From the NCBI RefSeq assembly GCF_000319575.2, contig NC_021291.1:1582501-1646500 (forward strand): a DNA stretch of 64,000 bases, given 5' to 3'. The notes beneath the pieces are model-generated. The model ran no database searches and had not been told where the DNA came from. It saw only the letters and a list, made by a program, of their open reading frames with translations. This document shows positions 27,911 through 35,836 of the stretch, in pieces. The position numbers and the translations under genes were made by a program. The stretch comes from Spiribacter salinus M19-40. Lineage in GTDB: Bacteria; Pseudomonadota; Gammaproteobacteria; Nitrococcales; Nitrococcaceae. Positions within the stretch are counted from its first letter, which is position 1. Every line of letters begins with the position of its first letter.

Positions 27911-28549
27911 CTATCCCGTGTTGATTGCGTGGCTGATGGCCGTGGCGGCGGCCGCGATATCGGTGGCAGAGAACACGGCGTCGATCACGGCAACGGCATC
28001 CGCCCCGGCCTCGATGACCGCTTCGACGTTGCCCGCCTGGATACCACCAATGGCCACAAGCGGGCCCGCGAAAAATGCCCGTGCTTCATTGAAGATCGAC
28101 AGCGGCGCCCGCCCCGACGCCGGCTTGGTGGATGAAGGGTAGACGCTGCCAAACGCCAGATAGTTCGCGCCAGCCGCGGCCATGCGCTGCGCGCGATCCA
28201 GATCGGCGTAGCAGGACACCCCGATCAGCGCCGATGCGCCAAGCTGACGTCGCGCCTCGGCGATGTCCGGGTCGTCCTGGCCAATGTGCACGCCATCCGC
28301 CCCCACCGCGGCGGCGAGCGCGACATCGTCGTTGACGATGAAGGGCACACCGGCCTGCGCGCACAAGCGCTGGAGCGCGGTGGCTTCCTGATGCCGACGC
28401 TCGGTGTCATCGGACTTGTCGCGATACTGAACCACGCGCGCCCCGCCGCGAATCGCCGCCGCCACGGCCTCGGTCAGCGGCACTGGCCGCGGCCAGCGCG
28501 CGTCGGTAATGACGTAGAGCCCGGCAATACCCTGATCGCCTGGCGCCAT
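27911..28549 (-). CDS. thiE: Thiamine-phosphate synthase
   Basis: Joins the pyrimidine and thiazole phosphates to form thiamine monophosphate. ATG 28549 is chosen over an in-frame TTG at 28555, since the ATG begins directly after the rubredoxin stop codon. The 212-residue TIM barrel has GLYVITDARWPRP, the pyrophosphate-binding VQYRDKS, VNDDVALAAAVGADGVHIGQDD, GVSCYADL and FGSVYPSSTKP. It sits between the rubredoxin gene and hemL in one minus-strand run. Confidence 0.95.
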   Translation of the reverse strand: MAPGDQGIAGLYVITDARWPRPVPLTEAVAAAIRGGARVVQYRDKSDDTERRHQEATALQRLCAQAGVPFIVNDDVALAAAVGADGVHIGQDDPDIAEARRQLGASALIGVSCYADLDRAQRMAAAGANYLAFGSVYPSSTKPASGRAPLSIFNEARAFFAGPLVAIGGIQAGNVEAVIEAGADAVAVIDAVFSATDIAAAATAISHAINTG

Positions 28550-28551
28550 GC

Positions 28552-28722
28552 TCAAATCTCGATCATTTCAAAATCGGACTTGCCTGCGCCGCATTCCGGG
28601 CAGACGAAGTCATCGGGAATGTCTTCCCAGCGGGTACCGGGCGCAATGCCCTCCTCGGGCAGGCCGTCCTCTTCTTCGTAGATCCAGCCACAGACCACAC
28701 ACATCCACGAGCGATATTCCAT
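28552..28722 (-). CDS. Rubredoxin
   Basis: Small one-iron electron carrier. Reading the minus strand from ATG 28722 gives a 56-residue protein with two CxxC knuckles: C8/C11 (MCVVCGWIYEEE) and C41/C44 (FVCPECGAGKSDF). WEDIPDDFVCPECGAGK is the diagnostic C-terminal half. Its stop is 2 bases before the thiE start. The redox partner is not evident; aerobes often use rubredoxin with alkane hydroxylase or oxygen-reducing enzymes. Confidence 0.95.
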   Translation of the reverse strand: MEYRSWMCVVCGWIYEEEDGLPEEGIAPGTRWEDIPDDFVCPECGAGKSDFEMIEI

Positions 28723-28764
28723 GCCGCATTGCCTCTCATTACATGAATTGATGAAACGCTCACC

Positions 28765-29559
28765 CTAAAGACTGGATGAGGCGCTTGAAAGTGGATTGTC
28801 CTCATCCGGCGTTGCGAATTCGACACCGGTTTCGATGCGCCCGTCCGGATGCAGATCAAGCCAGCGAAAACCGGGTGGGCCGTCATCCAGGGCAAAGGTC
28901 TCAGCGCCGGCAAGGAACGGCGCGGCCGTGGCGGGAGTTGCCAGGCAACGACAGCCATCGAGCGTGCCGTCAAAGGCCTGGTGGACATGGCCCATCACCA
29001 GGCCGCGAATCCGCCCATCCTCGAGCAGACGGGCCCGCAATGCCGCCGGCTCCTGCAGGCCAATGGCATCAAGCCAGACCGTGCCCACCGGACAGGGCGG
29101 ATGATGCAGCGCGAGCAGGACATGGCGGGCATCGGTGGCGGCTAGCGCGGCGTCCAGACCCGCGAGCTCGTCGGCGGTCAGTTGGCCCGGGACCTCGCCT
29201 TCCGAGAGCGTATCGAGCATGACGACGCACCAGTCACCCAGCGCCAGGCTGCGTGCCGCGGTGATCAGGCCGTCACTGAACACCTCGGCCATCGCCCGGC
29301 GCTCATCGTGATTGCCAGGCGTTACGCGCCCCGGCAAACCGAGGGTCTCGAGTGCCGCGCGCAGCCGCTGGTACGCCGCCACGCTGCCGTCGTCTACCAG
29401 ATCCCCGGTGTGAACGAGGGCATGGGCCTCGGCTGCCCACGGCTGCATCGCCGCGAGCGTTGCCTGGAATCGCGACTCGACCGAGACACCCGCATGCTGG
29501 GCGGCGGGATCCGCCAGGAGATGGGTATCAGTGACCTGCAGCAGTCTTTGCACGCCCAT
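28765..29559 (-). CDS. cpdA: Calcineurin-like phosphodiesterase, CpdA-like
   Basis: Metallophosphoesterase of 264 residues, resembling 3',5'-cyclic AMP phosphodiesterase CpdA. Motifs in order: DTH (D11, H13), HTGDLVDDGS, GNHDERR, LLALHHPP and GHVHQAFDG. The substrate has not been shown for this protein; other class III nucleotide cyclase phosphodiesterases look alike. It follows a polysaccharide deacetylase gene within 11 bp. Confidence 0.87.
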   Translation of the reverse strand: MGVQRLLQVTDTHLLADPAAQHAGVSVESRFQATLAAMQPWAAEAHALVHTGDLVDDGSVAAYQRLRAALETLGLPGRVTPGNHDERRAMAEVFSDGLITAARSLALGDWCVVMLDTLSEGEVPGQLTADELAGLDAALAATDARHVLLALHHPPCPVGTVWLDAIGLQEPAALRARLLEDGRIRGLVMGHVHQAFDGTLDGCRCLATPATAAPFLAGAETFALDDGPPGFRWLDLHPDGRIETGVEFATPDEDNPLSSASSSL

Positions 29560-29570
29560 GCGCTTTGTCC

Positions 29571-30674
29571 TTATGTACCGGCCTTTTCATGGACCCAGAG
29601 CTGGCTGAACCAGTAATACCCCCCGTCGCCGTCAGGGAGCGTGCAATTATAGCGGCTGCGACCCACCGGCAAGCTCGCCTCACCCTGAACGGTGAATTGG
29701 CGGCCTGGCTCCTGCCATTCCACGCTCAAACGCTCGCTGCCGTAGAAACACCCCAGCCGCTCGGTGGCGAGGTCGTCCTCGGCGAGTGTGACCGTCAGCT
29801 GCGGGGCCTCGGCCGACTCGCGCACCGGGCTCACGGGTGACTGCTCGGCCACTGGTAGCGCCCGGGTGTTCAGGCGCAGCGCGAAGGCCTCCGCCTCGCC
29901 GTAGCGCTCGTTTAACGAAAAGCGGGGCAACGCCCGCAGCCGTGAGGTCTCACCGATCGCGCCAGACTGCTGACCAAACGCGAGGTAACCCATTTCGTCC
30001 ACCAGGCCCATTAGCGCCTCATCGTACTCACCGTAGGGATACGCCAGCAGGGGCGGATCGGTGAGAACGGCCTTGCCAAGCGCGTCAACGAGGCGACGCT
30101 GCGCGTGATCGAGATCCTCGCGAATGCGCTCCGCCCAGGCCGCCTGATCCTCGCCCGCTTCCCGGACAAACAATGGATCGTGCGAGGTGGAGTGGTTGGC
30201 GAAGGTCGCGCCCGCTTGCGCCATTTCCCGCATCCGTGACCAGTCAAGGTACTGCGAGTAACCATCATCAACCGGCGCGGTATTCACGAACACGGTGTAG
30301 GGCCAGTCACGCTCGGCCAACAGCGGATGGGCGACCTCACCCACACTGCGGTAGCCATCATCAAAGGTGATGGCCACGGCTTTCTCTGGCAGGGCCGGGC
30401 CGCCGGTGAGGGCCGTGACGACATCGGCCAGCGGGACCACGGTATAGCCCTCAGCCGCAATCGTCTCGAGATGGGCCGTGAACTGATCCGTGGTGACTCG
30501 GGTACTGGGCTGGCCGTCTTCACCCACGTGGTGATACATCAGCACCACTGCGTGTGCTGGGTCGGGTGAGGACGCCGCCGCGAGCCCCGGGCTCAGGAGC
30601 AGTGCCAGCAGCATGGCGATCAGGCCAGCCCGTGCCTGGCGGGGCGCATCAGAAATCGATGCGAAGGCCCCCAT
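29571..30674 (-). CDS. Secreted polysaccharide deacetylase (NodB family)
   Basis: Carbohydrate esterase 4-type enzyme acting in the periplasm or outside. The start is uncertain. ATG 30674 is chosen because it gives an Arg-containing n-region followed by a hydrophobic signal (LIAMLLALLLSPGLAAA). It overlaps the YfaZ-like gene by 26 bases; ATG 30614 is a shorter alternative. The core has VVLMYHHVG, ITFDDGYRSVGE (metal-binding Asp-Asp), FANHSTSHDP (metal His) and LAYPYGEYDE. A C-terminal region of about 100 residues is unlike the NodB core and resembles a beta-rich accessory domain. The target glycan is not known. Confidence 0.82.
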   Translation of the reverse strand: MGAFASISDAPRQARAGLIAMLLALLLSPGLAAASSPDPAHAVVLMYHHVGEDGQPSTRVTTDQFTAHLETIAAEGYTVVPLADVVTALTGGPALPEKAVAITFDDGYRSVGEVAHPLLAERDWPYTVFVNTAPVDDGYSQYLDWSRMREMAQAGATFANHSTSHDPLFVREAGEDQAAWAERIREDLDHAQRRLVDALGKAVLTDPPLLAYPYGEYDEALMGLVDEMGYLAFGQQSGAIGETSRLRALPRFSLNERYGEAEAFALRLNTRALPVAEQSPVSPVRESAEAPQLTVTLAEDDLATERLGCFYGSERLSVEWQEPGRQFTVQGEASLPVGRSRYNCTLPDGDGGYYWFSQLWVHEKAGT

Positions 30675-31224
30675 ACATGCCATCTTCATAGTCACGATCG
30701 CCACCCAGGCTGTCGCCGTCATAACTCAACTCGATGTTGCGGTAGCCCAGATATACGCTCGCGTCTTCCAGGATTTTGAACTCGCCGCGCACGGCGACTT
30801 CCTGGTAGCCATCGATGTCACTGAACGCAGTGACCGAGGGCGCGAGATACACATCCGCCGCCACGGCGGCTCGATTGTAGTTTGGCAGGGTGTAGTGCAG
30901 CTTGCCGCCAATGGCAAGGGCGGCGCCGTCAGCGTCACGCTCATCATCACTGATTACCGGCAGCTTGCCACCAATGCCAAGCACCAGGGCCTCGCGCCCC
31001 GGCTCAGGGCGGTCAACCAGATGAAGCTCGCCTTCGATAATCTCGCCGGCATCGTCGTGATGGAGCAGGCCACCGCCGGCTTCCAGGCCCTGCGGCCCGA
31101 GCGACCGAATGTAACTCAGCTTCGCGGCGTCGCTGCTGAGATTAAAATCCAGCGAGTCTGCCGCTGCGGGCAAGGCCGCTACGGCAAGCGCCAGCCCCAT
31201 CCATCCTGTCATGCGTATCGTCAT
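30649..31224 (-). CDS. YfaZ-like outer membrane protein
   Basis: A 191-residue protein with a signal peptide (MTIRMTGWMGLALAVAALPAAADS) and alternating beta-strand pattern, ending in GLRIDF, an aromatic C-terminus typical of outer membrane barrels. It resembles the YfaZ family. ATG 31224 is preceded by GGGGAG. It is the first gene of a seven-gene minus-strand run reaching the DedA-PAP2 gene, and lies divergent from the FAD oxidase gene. Confidence 0.72.
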   Translation of the reverse strand: MTIRMTGWMGLALAVAALPAAADSLDFNLSSDAAKLSYIRSLGPQGLEAGGGLLHHDDAGEIIEGELHLVDRPEPGREALVLGIGGKLPVISDDERDADGAALAIGGKLHYTLPNYNRAAVAADVYLAPSVTAFSDIDGYQEVAVRGEFKILEDASVYLGYRNIELSYDGDSLGGDRDYEDGMYGGLRIDF

Positions 31225-31301
31225 TGTCTGCTCCCCTTCCAAAGGCTGCGTCCTGCCTGAATGATACACTGAGATTTGCCCAACCCACAGGAGGATATGC
31301 C

Positions 31302-32732
31302 ATGGCCGCGAGACAGCCTGTGCCAACGGTATTCCGGCAGCTGCTGGGCGATGCAGGGGTGGTTGAGCCAGGTGACGCCAGCGCGGCGTATCTGGCGGAA
31401 CGCCGCGGGCTTTTTGCCGACCGCTCGGTCGCGGCCGTTGTGCGGCCCGGCAGCACGGACGAGGTGGCTGCCGTGCTTCGCCAGAGCGCAACGGATGGCC
31501 TCGCCGTGATTCCACAGGGCGGCAATACCGGGCTCTGCGGCGGGGCAGCACCCGGCACGAATACTGAAGGCACGATCGTGCTCTCGCTGGAGCGCCTCAA
31601 CACAATCCGCGCAGTCGATGCCGAGAATTTCAGCCTGACCGCCGAGGCCGGCTGCACGCTCAGTGCCGTCCAGCAGGCAGCCGCCGCCGTTGATCGGCTC
31701 TTTCCCCTGAGTTACGCGGCTGAGGCCGACTGCCAGATCGGCGGCAACCTGGCCACCAATGCGGGCGGCATGAATGTCCTGCGCTATGGCAATGCCCGGG
31801 AGCTCGCGCTCGGCCTCGAGGTCGTGCTGGCCGACGGGCAAGTCTGGGACGGCCTGCGCGCCCTGCGTAAGGACAACAGCGGCTACGATCTGCGTGATCT
31901 GTTTATCGGCGCCGAGGGCACCCTCGGGATCATCACCGCTGCGACCTTGCGCTTGTACCCGGCGGTTCGCGAGCGGGCGACCTGTATCGTCGGCCTCGAC
32001 GACGTGGCATCGGCTGTGGCGCTGTTCGCGCGCCTGCGGGCCGAGAGTGGGGACACGATCACCAGCTGCGAGCTCATGGGGCGGATGCCGCTCGAAACCG
32101 CGATCGCCTACGCACCGGACTGTCACGAGCCTCTGCCCGCGCAGCATCCCTGGTATCTGCTCGTGGAGCTCAGCAGCAGCGCGCGCGATGGCGACCTCGC
32201 CCGCCGGCTCGAGCGCGCCCTGGCGGAATCACGTGACGGTGTCGGCGACTATCGGATAGCGAGCAATGCCGATCAGGCCACCGACTTCTGGCGCTTACGC
32301 AACCGCATCCCCGAGGCCCAGAAAAGCGCGGGCGCCAGCATCAAAAACGACATCTCCGTGCCCATCGCGGACATGCCTGCATTTTTGCAGGCCGCCTCGG
32401 AGGCCGTAATCGCCCGATGCGAGGGCGTGCGGATCTGCGCGTTTGGCCATATCGGTGATGGGAATATTCACTTCAACCTGACGCAGCCAGCCGGCATGGA
32501 GCCATCGGTTTTTCTTGCCCAGTGGGAGCGTCTCACGCAGGCCGTTCACGACGTTGTGATGGGTTTTCGCGGGTCGTTCGCCGCCGAGCACGGCGTCGGT
32601 CAGCTCAAGCCCGGCGAGGTCGCCCGGCTCAAAGATCCGGTGGAACAATCGCTGATGCGGTCGCTGAAAGCGGCCCTGGATCCGGACAACCGCTTGAACC
32701 CCGGCAAGGTCGTGCCGCCCGGGCCGAGTTAG
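31302..32732 (+). CDS. FAD-binding D-2-hydroxyacid dehydrogenase (GlcD/D2HGDH family)
   Basis: Flavoprotein of 476 residues that oxidises a D-2-hydroxyacid; candidates are D-lactate, D-2-hydroxyglutarate or glycolate. ATG 31302 is chosen because AGGAGG lies 7 bases upstream. The N-terminal FAD_binding_4 domain has PQGGNTGLCGGA and the GGNLATNAGG motif; the C-terminal FAD-oxidase domain ends with AAEHGVGQLKPGEVARLKDP. GHIGDGNIHFN is a catalytic His signature. No separate Fe-S partner (GlcF-like) lies beside it, unlike glycolate oxidase. Confidence 0.9.
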   Translation: MAARQPVPTVFRQLLGDAGVVEPGDASAAYLAERRGLFADRSVAAVVRPGSTDEVAAVLRQSATDGLAVIPQGGNTGLCGGAAPGTNTEGTIVLSLERLNTIRAVDAENFSLTAEAGCTLSAVQQAAAAVDRLFPLSYAAEADCQIGGNLATNAGGMNVLRYGNARELALGLEVVLADGQVWDGLRALRKDNSGYDLRDLFIGAEGTLGIITAATLRLYPAVRERATCIVGLDDVASAVALFARLRAESGDTITSCELMGRMPLETAIAYAPDCHEPLPAQHPWYLLVELSSSARDGDLARRLERALAESRDGVGDYRIASNADQATDFWRLRNRIPEAQKSAGASIKNDISVPIADMPAFLQAASEAVIARCEGVRICAFGHIGDGNIHFNLTQPAGMEPSVFLAQWERLTQAVHDVVMGFRGSFAAEHGVGQLKPGEVARLKDPVEQSLMRSLKAALDPDNRLNPGKVVPPGPS

Positions 32733-32962
32733 TCGAGGCCGCGACGCCGTAACAGCCAGGCGGTGTAGAAGCTGGCCACGGCCGGTGCGAACGTTGCCAG
32801 AATCGCCACCCAAATCCAGGCGTTGGACGGGCGCACCAAGGCCTGCAGGCCCGCGGGGCCTGCAGTCATCCATAACGCGCCGGTGCCAATCACCACCACG
32901 TTCAGTGCGATGGCCAGAAAAATCCACCCGAGTTTTTGCTGAAACCGCGCCGGCTCGTTCAT
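32729..32962 (-). CDS. Small two-helix membrane protein, uncharacterised
   Basis: A 77-residue protein with two hydrophobic segments (about 11-35 and 47-68) and a positively charged C-terminus (LLRRRGLD). Its start overlaps the MOSC gene stop by 4 bases (ATGA), so it is probably translated from the same message. Its end overlaps the convergent FAD oxidase gene by 4 bases. I do not recognise a family. Confidence 0.65.
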   Translation of the reverse strand: MNEPARFQQKLGWIFLAIALNVVVIGTGALWMTAGPAGLQALVRPSNAWIWVAILATFAPAVASFYTAWLLRRRGLD

Positions 32963-33453
32963 GCCTCAACCTCCTCCAGTGCCGCGTTCACCGGTGCTCC
33001 GATGGCGATCTCACCACCCATGAGCACGCGCGCCGTGATCCCCCCGTGGCCGCGCATCGCGTTGTACCCGCCAGTGCCCAAGGATCGTTCCATGAATGAG
33101 CACGGGTCACATACCCCAGTGCCCTCCAGCAGGACATCACCGATGCGAAAGCGCGCCTTGCGCAACGCATACAGGTTAATGCCGCTGACCACCAGGTTGC
33201 GCCGCAGTAGCGCCGGGTCGACGCGATCGTGCCCGGTTAGGGACGCCACCACCGGCAGATGCTCGGCCTGGATCAGCGTGACAGCACGCTCACCGCTGCG
33301 CCCGGCATAGCGATCGCCCACGAGCCCGTGTGCATCGACCGTCACCGTCTCAGGCGTTGTTAACGGCGCGCGACGCGCCGGGCGCAGGCCAATCCACTCC
33401 AGTCGGCCGGCGCGCGGGTACTGACGCATCAGCGCTTTCATCGTCCACTTCAT
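32959..33453 (-). CDS. MOSC domain protein
   Basis: A 164-residue single-domain MOSC protein of the type related to molybdenum cofactor sulfurases and YiiM. ATG 33453 gives [24 protein letters not shown], matching stand-alone MOSC proteins. [24 protein letters not shown] and [11 protein letters not shown] are conserved segments; the CDPCSF motif holds the likely active cysteine(s). Metal cofactor or sulfur transfer is inferred from the family. It is preceded by the MTHFR-like gene. Confidence 0.88.
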   Translation of the reverse strand: MKWTMKALMRQYPRAGRLEWIGLRPARRAPLTTPETVTVDAHGLVGDRYAGRSGERAVTLIQAEHLPVVASLTGHDRVDPALLRRNLVVSGINLYALRKARFRIGDVLLEGTGVCDPCSFMERSLGTGGYNAMRGHGGITARVLMGGEIAIGAPVNAALEEVEA

Positions 33454-33460
33454 GGCGAAA

Positions 33461-34360
33461 TCATACCGCGTTGAGTGACTGATCGTGCATGGCGGCCAGA
33501 TCACGGGCGAGGCCAATGGTGGTCTGGGGCGCCACGGCCCCGATCGGCGCCAGATTCACGCCCAGCCGCGGGCGCGGTCGGCCCGCCTCACGCTGATGAT
33601 CAATGATGTCGGCCCAGGTCCGGCGAATCTGCTCGAGCGAGCGCTGCGGGACGGCATCGTCCACCTCGGTCAGCCAGGCCTCCAGCGCATCGGGAATGCT
33701 CACGCCGAGCCACAGCAGAAAACGGATATTGCGCAGGCTCCGGACCGGGCAAAACGCCAGCAGCACCTCATCGGCGGTCTCGCCAATGCGCGCCATCTCA
33801 TCGAGCAAATGGGTGAAGTGATCGGGCTCGTAGAGGATCTGCGTGGTGAAAAAGTCCGCGCCCGCCGCGGTTTTGGCGGCCATGCGCGCCGCCTCGTCCT
33901 CCCGTGAAGGAATGCAGATATTGCCAACGCGCAGCTCGGGAATGGTGAGCGCATCGCGCATGAGTTGGCTGGCCTCCGGCACGGTCGGGCCGGGGTAGAC
34001 CGTGTCAGCCAACCCGCCGCCCACCAACACGAACTCGCGAATGCCGTACTCCGACCAGGTCTCCCGACACCAGTCCAGCAAATCCGCCGAGCGCTGGTGC
34101 ACCACCACATGATTAATCATGCAGGGGATGCCCAGTCTCTCCTGGATCAGCTGACCCAGGGCCCGGGGTGCCATGCGCGGCTCAAAGGGCTTGCGCCGCT
34201 CACCCTTTTGGCTGCGGGCGGGCTCTTCGTGAATTTCCGGGATGTTGACCCGATCCAGTGGCCGAGCGGCATGGACCTGTGCGACCTTTTCAATGACCGC
34301 TTCGACGGCCGCCTCGCCGCGATGGCGCTCGGGCGGCACGGCTTCAAGAACTGTTTTCAC
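33461..34360 (-). CDS. Methylenetetrahydrofolate reductase-like protein
   Basis: A TIM-barrel protein of 299 residues related to MetF. A GTG start at 34360 is preferred: [15 protein letters not shown] then aligns with the MTHFR N-terminus, with E6 where E. coli MetF has its catalytic Glu28. The frame continues 32 codons upstream to another GTG, but these lie in the divergent promoter region. [21 protein letters not shown] and [12 protein letters not shown] resemble the folate-binding barrel. Overall identity looks low, so it may use another folate or carbon substrate. It precedes the MOSC gene by 7 bp. Confidence 0.68.
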   Translation of the reverse strand: MKTVLEAVPPERHRGEAAVEAVIEKVAQVHAARPLDRVNIPEIHEEPARSQKGERRKPFEPRMAPRALGQLIQERLGIPCMINHVVVHQRSADLLDWCRETWSEYGIREFVLVGGGLADTVYPGPTVPEASQLMRDALTIPELRVGNICIPSREDEAARMAAKTAAGADFFTTQILYEPDHFTHLLDEMARIGETADEVLLAFCPVRSLRNIRFLLWLGVSIPDALEAWLTEVDDAVPQRSLEQIRRTWADIIDHQREAGRPRPRLGVNLAPIGAVAPQTTIGLARDLAAMHDQSLNAV

Positions 34361-34470
34361 GGGACAGTGTTCTTCCTGGTGGACGAGATAGACAAAGAAT
34401 GAATGAGTCTCCGGACCGCACTTCGCGGCGTCAATGTTAATCTCAGGGCAACACACAGGAGACCCCCCTC

Positions 34471-35052
34471 ATGACTCGATTTGCACGCCTGCTCCTAATC
34501 GCTGGCCTGGCCCTCGCGCTAGCCGCCTGCAGCCAGACCAACCAGACGTTGCGCCTGTCACCGAACCCGCCCGAAACCGGGCCACCGATCGGCGATAGCG
34601 CCAGCGTCGGTTTTCAGGTCCTTGATACGCGCAACGATCGCGACCTCGGCGTGCTCGAAAACCCAGATGGCAGCATTGTGCAGCTGGTCGCCGAGCAGGA
34701 TGTGGCCTACGCCGTCCAACTGGCCGCCGCGCAGGCGCTACGCGGGTATGATTTCGATCCTGGCGTCTGGGATGCGGGCCGCGCTCCCCGACTCGAGATC
34801 CGCATCACCGCGCTGGAGCACGAAGTGATCGCCGGGGTGCCTTACGAACTGGAGACCGAAATCGCTCTCCAGGCAACGGCTTGGGTACAAGGCGACCGGT
34901 ACACGACCCGCGCGCGCGCCACGGCGAGTGATCAACGCGCCCTGCCACCGCGAGCCAGCGCTAATACCGAGGCCATTGAAAAGGCGATCACGCGGGCACT
35001 GACCCAGCTGCTCGACGCGCCGCTCGCCGAGTTCCTCGCCGGTAACCGCTGA
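34471..35052 (+). CDS. YajG-like lipoprotein
   Basis: A 193-residue lipoprotein with a lipobox LALAACS, lipidated Cys at C20, so it is probably anchored in the outer membrane. The rest resembles the YajG family (LRLSPNPPETGPPIG, then a mixed alpha/beta domain). A GGAGA ribosome-binding site lies before ATG 34471. It begins the plus-strand run that continues with otsB, 10 bp downstream. A specific role is not known. Confidence 0.78.
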   Translation: MTRFARLLLIAGLALALAACSQTNQTLRLSPNPPETGPPIGDSASVGFQVLDTRNDRDLGVLENPDGSIVQLVAEQDVAYAVQLAAAQALRGYDFDPGVWDAGRAPRLEIRITALEHEVIAGVPYELETEIALQATAWVQGDRYTTRARATASDQRALPPRASANTEAIEKAITRALTQLLDAPLAEFLAGNR

Positions 35053-35062
35053 GCGACGCGGC

Positions 35063-35812
35063 ATGGATGATCAGGTCACGCTGCCCGCACCGCGGGCCGA
35101 CTGGGCGTTGTTTCTGGATTTTGACGGCACGCTGGTGGACATCGCTGCCCACCCGGATGCGGTGGCGGTCTCCCCCGAACTGCACGAGCTGCTGCGCACA
35201 CTCACCCAGACCCTGCACGGGGCCGTCGCGATCGTCTCCGGGCGCAGTCTGGACGGACTCGATGCGTTGCTGAATGGGGCGCTGCCCGCCATGGCAGGTA
35301 TCCACGGCCTGGAGCGCCGGGACGGCCGGGGCCAGGTCTACCGCCCCATGGATCGGACCGAGAGCTTTGCCGAGGCACGAGCCGCCCTGAGTGCCTTTGT
35401 CGAGCAGCACCCCGGCACCACGCTTGAGGACAAGGGCAACGCCCTGACCCTGCACTATCGCGGCGCGCCCGAGTTAGCCGGGGAGGCCGAGGCGCTGCTG
35501 CGCACGCAGTGCGAAGCGCTTGGCGAAGAATTTCGGCTATTGCGCGGCAAACAGGTGCTGGAGCTAAAGCCCGCGGGCCATCACAAGGGCACGGTCGTCG
35601 AGGCCTTTCTGGCCGAGGCACCTTTCGCCGGCCGCACCCCCGTCTTTCTGGGCGATGATGTGACCGACGAAGACGCCTTTGCCGTGGTGAACCGCCTGGG
35701 TGGGCATTCCATTCGGGTCGGCACCGACCGACCCACTGCCGCTCGGTATCAACTGGAATCGGTTCATGCCGCGCTGCAATGGCTGGGGAGCCTGTCCGAA
35801 CAGATCGACTAG
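35063..35812 (+). CDS. otsB: Trehalose-6-phosphate phosphatase
   Basis: Second step of trehalose synthesis. The 249-residue HAD-type protein has motif I FLDFDGTLVD (D19, D21), the SGR cap segment VSGRSLDGLD, AGIHGLERR, and motif IV GDDVTDEDAF. It is the first gene of otsB-GH15-otsA. Trehalose is a compatible solute, consistent with a salt-adapted lifestyle. Confidence 0.95.
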   Translation: MDDQVTLPAPRADWALFLDFDGTLVDIAAHPDAVAVSPELHELLRTLTQTLHGAVAIVSGRSLDGLDALLNGALPAMAGIHGLERRDGRGQVYRPMDRTESFAEARAALSAFVEQHPGTTLEDKGNALTLHYRGAPELAGEAEALLRTQCEALGEEFRLLRGKQVLELKPAGHHKGTVVEAFLAEAPFAGRTPVFLGDDVTDEDAFAVVNRLGGHSIRVGTDRPTAARYQLESVHAALQWLGSLSEQID

Positions 35813-35836
35813 GGCACGAGTGCTAGACTCAAGGGC

